Of a stretch of 64,000 bases of DNA, positions 49,325 through 60,539 are shown one piece after another (positions within the stretch are counted from its first letter, which is position 1; every line of letters starts with the position of its first letter). Origin of the DNA: Rhizophagus irregularis (taxonomy: Eukaryota; Glomeromycota; Glomeromycetes; Glomerales; Glomeraceae); assembly GCF_026210795.1 (NCBI RefSeq), contig NC_089458.1:1426001-1490000 (forward strand), read 5' to 3'. The position numbers were made by a program, and so were the translations under genes. The notes under the pieces were generated by a model. The model saw nothing but the letters and a program-made list of their open reading frames with translations. It had not been told where the DNA came from and ran no database searches.

Positions 49325-50698
49325 ATGGAGTCAGTCAGAAGATCAACAAGGTAGCAGAAATGTATTTATGTATTCTTTCTTTTTAATCCAAATGTTCCTA
49401 CTCGACGTGTTTATACATTTTCCTTGTTATTTTAAAGAAAACGGAAATGTGTTGATTACAACGACAACTACGTTACCCCAACTGGCGCTGTTAATAACTT
49501 AAATTCTCCAGATTATAGTAAGTAGAATGGAGAAAATACGTGTATAAATACGCCAAACTAGTTTACGACGCGGTTTTAACTTATATAATATATAAGACTC
49601 TTTACAAGGTTCACCACGTATGTCCACCCAAAAAACGCCTCGTAATGGCGAGAACGTGGCTTCATTGGAACATGCCCAAACGAAGAAAAAGAAAAAACTA
49701 AGTTTGGGTAAAAATAAATCTGGGCAAGTATAATAATTAATAATAATTATTATTAATTACCACAGAATTATTTCATATCCTTATTTCATTAACGTTAGAA
49801 CATCAAACAAAGATAATAAAGAAAGTGAACTTAATGAGAGATATGAAGGGGCCCAAGAAGTAAATATGGTAGTTATTGTAGAAAAAACGCCTACTATTGA
49901 TAGTGTTAAAGGCGACGGTAATTACCATTTTCGTATAATTTATCCTATTTACGGTAAATTTCTATTAATATGTCCTATTGATCTGGCAGATTTATTTGAC
50001 GATGGCGAATTAAGCGATCCTCCCGATTTAGACAAGAACTTAGAAAGTGATAACAACTTTAAACTTCAAGACAAACAAAACAAAAAAACGCCGGCTGTAA
50101 AACTAAATGATGATACAGACGATGATACATTTGCTTTTGATGATACTGATGATGGAAGTGATTATGAAGAAGGTTGTAAAAGTAAATCAAAAAAGAAGAG
50201 TCTAAATACGGGAAGAAAAGAAAAGTCGGCACCGGCAAAAGAAAATGACGGAGCTAAAAAACGCAAGGACAAGAAACAAATTGTCTCAACAATGAAAACA
50301 ACAAATATTTCTACACCACTTCAAACTAAAAACGCCTTGGGAGGATTAAAGGTAAGTAAATGCCTAATGAATCTAAATAATTGAAATTTTATTGAATTTC
50401 TCCTTTACAACAGAGGAAAGCAATAGGGAAATCAAATCCTCTAACACCAAAGTTTACTTCTGGTAAGAAAAGTGATACGCAAATACATCAAATATTAAAA
50501 AAAGAAAAAATAATAATTACTTTTTAATTATTTAGATTCAAAGCCTTTTTCTGGTTAGTAATAGTTTAGATATCTTGTTTTCTATTTATATTTGTTAACC
50601 AAATGGTTTCCAAAGGACCCTTAAGTAAAGCACCTACTTTAGGTTTGTCACGCAAGTTGAAAGTAAAATCACTCCACCCTTACTTAAAGAAACAATGA
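49325..50698 (+). CDS. RAD51AP1-like protein (RAD51-associated)
   Basis: In animals RAD51AP1 binds DNA and RAD51 and stimulates strand invasion in homologous recombination. I build eight exons: 49325-49350, 49438-49517, 49609-49723, 49799-49917, 49990-50351, 50414-50462, 50536-50553 and 50616-50698, giving 283 aa. The N-terminus VRRSTRKRKCVDYNDNY resembles the basic start of RAD51AP1. The middle is alternately acidic (DDTDDDTFAFDDTDDG) and Lys-rich. The last 19 residues begin LGLSRKLKVKSLHPY, closely matching the RAD51-binding GLSRxxxVKPLHP motif that ends animal RAD51AP1. Intron 3 has a GC donor (GG|GCAAGT), the only choice that joins both frames. Exon 7 is 18 nt. A start at 49,620 is possible but would lose the basic N-terminus. 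Confidence 0.68.
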
Positions 50699-51637
50699 TT
50701 TATTTCAGGCATGTATTTTTTGAAAATTGATAACTGTTGATATAATATCAATTATTAACAGGTTGAATAAAATAGCAATATAAATTCATTTTTTTTTCTC
50801 AAATTTTATAATATTCATGTAAAACATTGTTTTTTTCTAACATTATAGTCTGATTTTCATTAATTAATATTGCAAAATCAAATAATGTATTAAATTCATT
50901 TGAGGTTAATATTAGTGGACTAACCTGTTAGGTTATTTAACTCATTGGATCAGATTTAGAGTTCTAGTTTAAATACTATTTATACAGTATTCTTTTATAA
51001 AAGAAGTTGAAAAATAAAGATAACATTGAATGTATTACTATTTATTTTTATACTTATATTAGTTATATAGACAAATTAGAGGTACAAAGAAACAAATTTA
51101 TAAATTAACTTCCAAATACAATAAAAGGAAGGAATAAATTAAATAAAAATTAAAGAATATAAAAGCCAAAAAAACTTGATACATATACATAGTAAAAAAA
51201 ATTATATATTTGCAAAATAAATATTATATAGAAAAGCCATCGCTAAAAAGATGCTATCATTATTTTATCTTTTGAAGTATCAAATATGGCAAACAGAAAA
51301 ACAAGAAAAATTATATGAAAAACAGTTGACAAATAGTTAAATTTTGTAGTTGGTTAGTAGCCTAATAGTTCTTGGATGCGTAAATAAAACCTATAAAAAT
51401 TATTATGTGATAATTTAAGCAGCTCCCGTTTGCCGATCCTACTGTAAACAATAAATTTCACGTGATCATATAAAACGCATCTAAATTGCGTCAAAAAATA
51501 CCTATTTAGTTCATAATAAATACATTTCAAAATCGAATTAGCAATTGTTGTCGATCTTTCGTTCGATTACATAATCCTTTGTCTGTTATATATATATAAT
51601 TTTCCTCCGTTCTAAATAAATACACCCCTTTTCGAAA
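50699..51637. other. Intergenic region, nothing seen
   Basis: These 939 bp of AT-rich sequence between two co-directional genes hold no repeat or coding signal that I could recognise. The last 150 bp before 51,638 are the likely promoter of the Gdown1-like gene. Confidence 0.4.
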
Positions 51638-52560
51638 ATGTCACCGCCGAAGAAAGGTATGGTTTAAATTAGTCACAAAAAAAATACTTAGCTCAAATCT
51701 CTTTTGAAATGGTAGAAGTTCCGAAATCTATCTCATACAATAAGGGATCGTCTTCAACACAACGATCTATATTTAATACAAAAGCCAAAAATGCTAATGA
51801 TATAAAAGAACTTACAGCTTGTACACCAAAGGAGCTGAGAGAAAAGTTAGATAAAAACAACAAATTGCTTGAAAATGAGTAATATACCTTTTTTTTATTA
51901 GTTTGATTTTTTTTTTTAGAATATTTATGATTTTATACTTTCATTTTACTATTTACAGGGATATTATTTCAAAGCTGCCAGATAAAGGACAGAAACTTCG
52001 GGAAAGAAATATTCTTATAAACGAATTACTTGAGAAACATAAATCAATGCTTTCAAATCCTATTAATGAATTGGAAGATTTAGTAAGCAAGATGAGCATT
52101 GATGATAATAACAAAAAATCTTATGCGATAACTCCAGCCTCACTTGTAAATAAAAAGAATGGTCGATATTACAGTTCAAGTGTCAAAACAAATCAAATCT
52201 CAATTGAAGAATCAATTAAGTTGCAAAAGCATCAAGAGAAGCTACGACAGGTTTTATTTGTCTTGATTATGTTTGGAATATTCATTTTATAAACATTTCT
52301 AATATATTTTAAATGTTAGAAATTTCAAATACACACGTTATCTGAAAAATTTGAACAAATGACTGTAGATAAAAAGGAAACAATTAGGTAAGTTTATCGA
52401 TATAATTAGTTCATTGATTTATCTCATTTTGCACTAATTTAACTAATTTAAAACCTTTATAACTAGAACAATTAATCATCCTATAGAAGAATTAGAGAAT
52501 TATATATCTGAAGAATCATATGATTCATTAAATTCAGATAATGATGATGATTATTTATGA
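51638..52560 (+). CDS. Gdown1/POLR2M-like RNA polymerase II-associated protein
   Basis: Gdown1 in animals binds RNA polymerase II and blocks TFIIF and termination factors. There are five exons: 51638-51656, 51716-51878, 51959-52250, 52320-52387 and 52467-52560, giving 211 aa. Two blocks match the family in order and spacing type. One is TPKELREKLDKNNKLLENED followed by ISKLPDKGQKL at about residues 43-74 (human: SLVELREMLKRQERLLRNE, then ICKLPDKGKKI). The other is ISIEESIKLQKHQEKLRQ at about 141-158 (human: LSIEESLALQKQQ). The C-terminus is acidic (NSDNDDDYL), as in the human protein (DDDWSSDEF). It is shorter than the human protein because the disordered middle is reduced. The two motif blocks make this likely; the function in a fungus is inference. 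Confidence 0.72.
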
Positions 52561-53747
52561 ATAAGTATTAATTATTATATTAATTAATATATACGAATTG
52601 GCTAGTTGTCTTATTAAACATCAATAGTAAAAATAGGCTGTTATATTAAATTATTATCATATATGGGTTAAATAATATTAAAAATAAGCATCAGTATTTA
52701 ATGTAAAGAAATGTAATTTGAACCCAAAAGATTATTTTTTATAATAGTAGTATATATCTCACAAATTATAAAAATTTATACTTAAATCAATATCATTAAT
52801 TACATTACTTTTAAAAAAAGGTAAATTAGAATAATTTAAATAGTTATCATTATTAATAAAATCTTTTGTATATTATTATTTTTTGCAAAATATATGAAAT
52901 TCATTAGAAATAAAAAAAACAAACAATTGAATATATTTTCTACATTATTATTTTTTTAAATTCTATACTATTTATTATTTTAAGAAATCCCATACATATT
53001 CTATCTGTTAGTGAACTATTTATTTATTACTAATTACATATTTAATTGGTATATTCTTAATTTATAGACTTTATAGTTAAAGATAGATAGGTGATTTGTA
53101 GTTATACTAAAGAAGTAAATAAAAAATAAAAGTAATCCAAATTCTAAAATAATACAATTATATGATTTTTTATATAATCTTGATAAATAAAACAAAAAAC
53201 CAATAGATTATATTATATAAATTTGATTTATTTAAATAAAGATTTTAAAAATCTAATATATAGTTATAAAGTATTTTTTATTAAAATCATACCTTTTTAC
53301 TAAAATTTAAAATTATTTTTTGCAATTTATTTTTTTAACATTCAGTAATTCAATTTTAATAAACTTTTTAAATTATAAAGCTCAATAGTAATACTTGTCC
53401 TAAATTCTTTTTGCCAAAATTTCAGTTTATTACCAATTAGTTTTAGTTTTCTTATACAACTATTTTACTAGTAATAGATAGATTAATTTTAATAAATTAT
53501 AGTCTCTTTCTTAAAATTGTAACCAGACCATTTTTTTCAAAGTATAAGACTATAAGTCTTGTGATATTTTCAATGTTTAAATAATAAATTAAAAATTATT
53601 TTACCATTGTTATCTAATATATTAAGATAAACCTGCTATTATAAATATATATAATTAAATAAATTTGTTATTTATTTACAAGCATCTATTAATAAATCCT
53701 TATTCATATTATTTTATAAATTTAAACTTGCAATATTTTCTATATAT
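52561..53747. other. AT-rich gene-free stretch
   Basis: No gene or delimited repeat was seen between the Gdown1-like gene and the CACTA-type element. Confidence 0.45.
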
Positions 53748-54159
53748 TGTCACTGGTCGGAATAGTCCATTTTGGCAAAATTTTAAATTGCCGAATGTTA
53801 GACGAAATTTGGTCTGATCTTAGCCGATTAGTACCAAAAAAATCGGCAACTAATTTTATAAACGATTTGCACCGTAACGCCTGCCACTTGTCAACAAATC
53901 GATCAGTAAAATTGGCAACAAATCGGTAAAATCAAATTGACGATTGTTAATAAACCTAATAATTTATTAACGATTTTTGTACATTTAACTGATTACTGAT
54001 TTTAATTTTATAATAATTTATTAATTAAATTTTATTAATTCGTTTTATTAAAAATTACATATTAAATTAATATATAGCTATCTATCATCTATATACACCA
54101 TCCACCATCCACCATCCACCCATCATCCTCACCTAACCTGATAAAAATCCGTAGAAACC

Positions 54160-55190
54160 CTACAAAAAAAAGGAGGAAACGGTTAGTAACCTATTTTTTA
54201 AATAAAAAAATTGAAGTTTCAAAAGAAACTTACCCGATTTGATAAAATCTGAAGGGAAACCTACAAAAAAAGTAAAAGAAAACGGTAAGATTCATTTCTT
54301 TAATAATAATAAAAACTGAAGTTTTGAAAAATTTGAAACTTACACAATCCAATAAAGTCCAAGAGGAAATCACAAAAAAGAAGAAACAATTAGTTTAATG
54401 TTTCTTCGATAAAAAAAAATAAAGTTTCGAAATATCGAAACTTACCCCCAAATCGATAATGGAAACCTACAAAAAAAAAGAAACGGTTAGTTCGTTTCTT
54501 TAATAATAATAAAAAATGAAGTTTCAAAAAATTTGAAACTTACCCATCCAATAAAAAGTCCGAAGGGGAAATCTACAAAAAAAAAGAAGAAACAATTAGT
54601 TTAATGTTTCTTCGATAAAAAAAAATAAAGTTTCGAAATATCGAAACTTACCCCCAATTCGTTAATGGAAACCTACAAATAAAAAAAAGAAACGGTTAGT
54701 TCGTTTCTTTAATAAAAACTTGAAGTTTCGAAAAATTCGAAACTTACCCGCCCATCCAATAAAGTCCGAAGTGGGAAATCTATAAAAAAAAAGAAGAAAC
54801 AATTAGTTTAATGTTTCTTCGATAAAAAAAATCACAAAGTTTCAAAATATATTCGAAACTTACCCCCTTACCCCCAATTCGTTAATGAAAACCTACAAAA
54901 AAAAAAATAAAGAAAACGGTTAGTCCGTTTCTTTAATAATAATAAAAAATAAAGTTTTGAAACACACATCGAAACTTACACGTCTATTTCTCAATAATAG
55001 TACGAAGAAGAATCTACAAAAAAAATAAAGAAACAGTTAGCAAACCGATTCTTTTATAAAAAAAAATCTCAAAAAGTTTTGAAATATTTCGAAACTTACC
55101 TGATCCATCAGCCTGAAGTGAAAGACTACAAAAAGAAGAAAGAAACGATTAGTAAATCATTTTTTTTAAAGTTTCAAAATTAACCCAACT
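54160..55190. repeat. Degenerate tandem array inside the CACTA-type element
   Basis: Units built on gaaacttacc, caataaagtccgaag, a tract like ctacaaaaaaaaagaagaaa and cggttagttcgtttctt alternate over about 1 kb. Two related subunits alternate, giving a longer period near 230 bp. GAAACTT and AAGTTTC within units are inverted, so hairpins can form. Confidence 0.65.
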
Positions 55191-55245
55191 TCGAAATTTA
55201 CCGGTCATCTCTTATTTTGATGCATCCTTAATCTTTTCTTTCACC

Positions 55246-56160
55246 AAGCGCGCTCGTGCTAAACAGCTCAACCGAAATCGTCGTAGAGTTTTCACGCTGG
55301 ATTTTGTGTCTGCTTCTCAATGGGATGATTTTTCCACTCTATTAGACTCCTTTTGTGATGTTTCTCTTGATGATTTTAAGTCTTGGCATCTGAATCGAAA
55401 ATGTGAATTTCTTCATTCTCGGATTGTTAAGGCTGCGATCAAGATTCTCCCTAATAGTCATGTCTCAAATCAATTCACTCCCAAGGTCCCAAAGGACTTG
55501 GATTTGCTTACTCAAGATTATCGCTTTGTTACGAAAGTTACTGCCACCATACGGTCTCTTACTCGACGACCTGATGATTTTTCCTTTGTGCACGAATCCA
55601 AATGGTCGCATTATCTTCCAAGACTTGCCGCTATCCTTGCTCGATACAAAAGTATTTTTGTGGACGCTCCTCCTTTACCGAATTTGCTAGCTTTTTGCAC
55701 CTCGGATTCCTTTGCCTCTTTATTTTCTTCTCTCTCTCACATTTCTAAAACGTTGCGTGGTTTGCATGTTTTGAAAGAACGTGAATTTCAAGAAATATCC
55801 ATTACTGCACATATTGATAGATGTAATGAGAACTTTGAGTCAGATATCTCTTCCTTTATTGACTCATCCCTTTCTAGAACCCAGAAATGTATTGTTTTAG
55901 ATCGTGTATTTATTGATCACCCTACTCGACCACGTTTGGTCACTGATGCGAAAGACATTATGTCTGAAGCTGTTAACCATTTTCAAAATTATGATCCTAT
56001 TAACCTGCCTTTCACCAGTGAATCTTCTTCTTTACCTGAGCGTTGCTAATGCTTATGCCCCTTTGGATTCGGTAGATGCTTCAATCTATGATTCTTTATT
56101 GGACCATCGACCAATTTATGCCCTAAACCCTAATATCTATTATACTTCGAGGGCGTCTTG
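55246..56160 (+). pseudogene. Captured fragment of a non-LTR retrotransposon ORF
   Basis: A frame is open from about 55,246 to 56,049 (247 codons from the first ATG at 55,306), then shifts and continues to 56,160. It reads like the segment between endonuclease and reverse transcriptase of fungal LINEs: KRARAKQLNRNRRRVFT, FSFVHESKWSHYLPRL, a Ser-rich helix, TRPRLVTDAKDIMSEAVNHF, then in the shifted frame ANAYAPLDSVDASIYDSLL. No catalytic motif of either enzyme is included. Its higher GC content and CpG frequency contrast with the flanking array, which indicates a later or separate origin. It is bounded on both sides by array-type sequence of the CACTA-like element. Confidence 0.6.
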
Positions 56161-56376
56161 AACCTATAAAAAAAAGAATGAAAACGTTAGTAAACGTTTC
56201 GTTAAATAAAATTTTTAAAAAAATCTAACTCTCCTACCGAAGTACCCACGCGTCTAAAAGCCGAATAACTAAAAAAAAAAAATTTGAAATTAGTTTATTA
56301 AGGCGAAAACAAGGGAAATAAAAAAAATTAAAAACTTACCGAAATACCGTATCCAAAGAGCTGAGGCGTCACCTAA

Positions 56377-56560
56377 AAAGAAGGAAGAGGGAATAGACGA
56401 AAGAAAGAAGAAAGGGAAAGACGAAAAAGTGAGAGGGAAAGGGAGACGAAAGAGTGAGTAGAAAGGGGGAAGACGAAAGGGTGACGAAGGAGTGTGTGGA
56501 AAAGTAAAGTGAGTGGAAAGGGGGGAGACGAAAGTGTGAGAAAAAAAAAGTTTAAATAAT
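56377..56560. repeat. Polypurine (GA-rich) tract
   Basis: The plus strand is almost entirely G and A, with repeats of gaaaggggg and agacgaaag. It lies near the right end of the CACTA-type element. It has no coding meaning that I can support. Confidence 0.7.
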
Positions 56561-57669
56561 ATTAATATATAGTAGTATTGTGTAATGCACGTGATACATA
56601 ATTACAAAATATCGACCAAAAAGTTATTGGTCGATTTTTTTTCATTGATTTTACCGATTTTTGCCATTGGTCAAAAAATGTGACGAATCACATGACCAAT
56701 CGGCAAAAATTATGCCGAAAGCTCTTAACGGTCGAAAGTTTTGATTTCGACCAGTGTGTTTCAGCAATTTCTGTTAAAATTTCCTCTTTGTTTTGAAATT
56801 CTTTTATTAAATTTTTAATTAGTATTATTTCATTTACTGAAGAATCATCAATTAGAAATAATAGTAATAAAGTAATATTATAAAGACAGAATTTCAGACA
56901 TTATAAAGTTACCAGGCAAAACTCATTTGAAATTTCACGAAATATCAAACTTTACTTAGTAATGTTTAAATTAGTGACAAAATATTTTAACAACATCAAA
57001 ATGTTGAAACTATGCAAAATAGCGAAACTGTAGTAACATGTTTAGCCAATAAAAATGCAATGATCTTGATAATCTTAATAATCTTGATATATAATCAGGA
57101 TATTAAATATCTGATATAAAAATTTATTGAATATACTTTTAAATTTAATGGAATATTGCTCATATTGCTTAAGCAATACATTACATTAGCAACACTGCCA
57201 AATGCCAACACATACAGTATATGTTAACTTTATTTAATATATCAGACTACCAGTCAAAACTATTTGCATATAGACTTTGCAGTTAAACAAAAATAATTTC
57301 TGAGCAAAAACTACGTTATTTAATACAATAGCAGGTTCGTTATATTATACATTTATATTTTTAAATAAATATGTTTTTTTATATTAAATTTATTAATATT
57401 CAGTATATATTAATATATTATTTGCATTATTCAGATCAAATCTTAGCATGACATATATTTGTAAAAATATAAATTTATTTATAATAAATAGAAAGTACGC
57501 AAAATTATTTTATTAAAAAAAATTTTTTTTATATTTTTTTTTATATTTTAATTTTTCTTACAAATTATTTCTTTAAATGGATCTAATAATACTTATCAAT
57601 CTAGAAATTCAAAAAATTGAAAAGGAAAAATACACAGATAGATGATCTCTAGAACTAATATGGCAGTAC

Positions 57670-57952
57670 AGGACCTGAATATTACTAAAAAAATTCAGAT
57701 CTGAATTTGTATAAACCTTATAATTAATTTCTGTTCTAAATATATAAAGTTATATGTAAATTTAGCCTCAAATTTTGCTATCTCAGAATTCAGTGATTGG
57801 ATTTTAAGTATCTTTGATATATTAGATTCGTTTCAACAAGACGAACATTTTGATATATTATTCATCTTTTTAGATATAATATTGACCAAAATATCACATT
57901 TTTAAATTTTAGTTATACAAGATCTGAGTTGTTTTAGTAATGTTCGGGTTCT
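57670..57952. mobile_element. hAT-type MITE, intact copy
   Basis: A perfect 8-bp duplication, ggcagtac, flanks the element at 57,662-57,669 and 57,953-57,960. The ends aggacctgaatattactaaa and (inverted) agaacccgaacattactaaa form TIRs. The 283-bp element codes for nothing. A decayed, interrupted copy lies at 14,027-14,731. Confidence 0.85.
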
Positions 57953-58110
57953 GGCAGTACTTCATTAAAAAAATTGCAGTTTCTTCTGAAAAATTTGAAG
58001 CTGAGTATAAATATTATTCAAAAACATGAAAACATAATGAAACACCTATCTTAGAGGAATATTTTGCAAATCATTATTTAAATGTATTGCAACTTTATTT
58101 TACATGAATA

Positions 58111-58307
58111 CAGTCAAACCTCTATATAATCACATCCCATATAGTCACATCATATAAAATTCTTCTATATAATCACACCTTTGGGAAATACCAATATATA
58201 TAATTACTATATAAAAAAACCTTTGTATAATCACATCATAGTAAAAGCTTCTATGTAGTCACTGATTTTTGCGGAACTGATTAGGTGATTATATAGAGGT
58301 CTAACTG
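58111..58307. mobile_element. pogo-like MITE (third family)
   Basis: The element begins cagtcaaacctctatataat and ends with the inverted cagttagacctctatataat, with TA at 58,109-58,110 and 58,308-58,309. CAGT-x-x-ACCTCTATATA is the classic pogo/Tigger terminus. The segment tctatataatcaca also recurs inside the 197 bp. Confidence 0.9.
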
Positions 58308-60539
58308 TATATGGAAAAAGTTAGAATTTGTGAAAAATACCTCTAACAAAAAAAGAAAGGTTGATAATAAGTCTATAGTCAGTTAAATTACTATAATGGC
58401 TTTTTATAATTCAACTAACCTTTCAGAAGCAAAAATAAATTGAATCAACCATGCTATTGTGAAATTATCATGAAATGGTATATAGAATTGTAAAGCCCTT
58501 TTTTTATTAATCTTTTAAAAGAACTAAATACTGGATATGATCCTTCAATACAGAAATACTTATCTGGATATTTACTTGAAACTGAATTATGTAAAGATGA
58601 ATGAGGATATTATGAATCAGCACAATTTGACTTCTTAGTAAGTAATTACTTATATTATTTTATTTTTCTACTATATTATAATATTAACTGTAAATTTCTT
58701 ATTTTTTTTATCGTTAAAATTCTGGATAAATGGACTTCTGACTATTTCTAAACATCATCAGTCCATTTGAAATTTTATTCTTCTTATTTCATCACGAATA
58801 TCTCAGATTTATCATTGGATTCACATACCGCTAAGTATTTAGCTTCAAAAATTGAAGAGATCATTGAAAAAATAGGACCTGATTGGATTTCTACAATAGT
58901 ATCAAATAATGCAGCTAAGATTAAAAAAGTAAGAGTGATTATTAATAAAAATATCTAAAAATTAAAAGTGTTCAATACATAAGACCCCGAAAAATACATA
59001 AAAAGGTCACATTTGAGTTTGCTTAAAAAGAACCTAAATTTTCATGAAAATCTTACCTTTTTTAGATAGTGCCAGCCTAATTTTATTGTCTGTTTTGATA
59101 CAGGCCAGCATTATCATAATTCCGGTTCTGAAAAGTTGCTTATTTTAGGCCAAAATCTTTCTGATCATTTATGACCTCCATATGTATTTTTCGGGGTCTT
59201 CAGTATATATTACATTGTATTAATTTAATTGCATGTGATATATAGTCAGCCACAATTTGACTGATAGACTACTTCGTAGAATAAATATATTAACCACCTT
59301 TTTTTGCACTTCACATATGCGTGACTAATAAGAGATATTATTAATCTTGCAAATAATTTTTATTTCAATATTAAATATTTAAATATTAAATTATAAATGG
59401 TAAATTTTAAAAATTAATTAAAGAATCTGGCATTAAAGACGGTAGTAGTCTTAAATCGTATTGTATAACTAGATGGATTACTTCAAGTGAATCAGTAAAT
59501 TCGTATTATTTATTTCATAGGGTGATGGGAATATTATGGTTTTTTTCCCGAAGAGAAAAAAACCATGATGTTCCACACCATAAAATAAATGGGTAATCCC
59601 CTGGAGCGTGTTACTCATCAAATAGCACGTGATTTAACTATTTTAACTATTTTAAACTTTTTTTGTCTTATTTTCTTCTCACGCTTCTATTTTTCTTCCC
59701 ACACTTCTCTTTTTCTTCCATATCTGATATTATTCAACTCATCCTTCTCCTGCTACATTATTAAATTTATTTTTTATATTATTTACTTTCCCTTTCTTAT
59801 GACTCAACTTTTTCTTTGTTTTAAGCAAAAACAATGGCAAACCGATTTGTTTCATCAACTAAAGAGACGATTTTAGAATTTCAGAACGCATCAAGAAATA
59901 TAAATACAGACAAATCTAACAATGTGTGGATGAGTTTATTTATTAAATTTCGTGAAGCTCGTGGTTATTCAATTGAAATTATTGAGCTGGATAATAAAAC
60001 ATTATCTGATCAGTTGGAACAATTTTTAGTTGAGATACAACAATCTAATGGCCATGAATATAAAGCATCATCTCTTTATACTGGATTTTGTGCCTTGGCA
60101 CGAGGAATATCTGAAATATTTGAGAAAATTAGAGTTGTGAATTTATTTGATATTTCTCAATTTAAAAGTTTACATAAAACTTTAGATGGTCGTATGAAAT
60201 CAATTGCTGATCAAGGGAAGAATAATCGAAAACAATCAGATCCATTGGAAATTGATGAAATTAAATTTATACTTAACTCACCTGTCACTAAAACAGATAC
60301 TCCTAAAGGTCTTCTGCGAAGAGTGTGGATATGGTTAACTTTATTGTGCTGTTTAAGAGGTGGTGATGCCAAACGATTGAAAGCTTCTTAAATTATTGAG
60401 ATGGATGATGGTGGAATAAAGCTTGAATTACCCAAAGAAAAGAACCACGCAGGAGGAATTAAAGATCCATATGCAGTATCTGGTACTAGTTTTATACCAC
60501 CTGATACATCGAAAAGCATTTATATATCTATTGGGAATG

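Larger units (their letters stand above)
53751..56756. mobile_element. CACTA-type (EnSpm) non-autonomous element with captured LINE fragment
   Basis: The ends are cactggtcggaa and its inverted counterpart (cactggtcgaaa when reverse-complemented), and the trinucleotide TGT flanks both sides (53,748-53,750 and 56,757-56,759). CACTR termini with a 3-bp target duplication are diagnostic of the CACTA/CMC group. Subterminal regions repeat inverted copies of tcggcaa and ttgccga, as CACTA elements do. No transposase is present. Inside are a tandem array (54,160-55,190), a LINE coding fragment (55,246-56,160) and a GA-rich tract (56,377-56,560). Confidence 0.8.

Noticed and set aside
49299-49502. 67-codon frame as a separate small protein
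   Set aside because: It crosses an intron of the RAD51AP1-like gene; the spliced frame explains the same DNA better.
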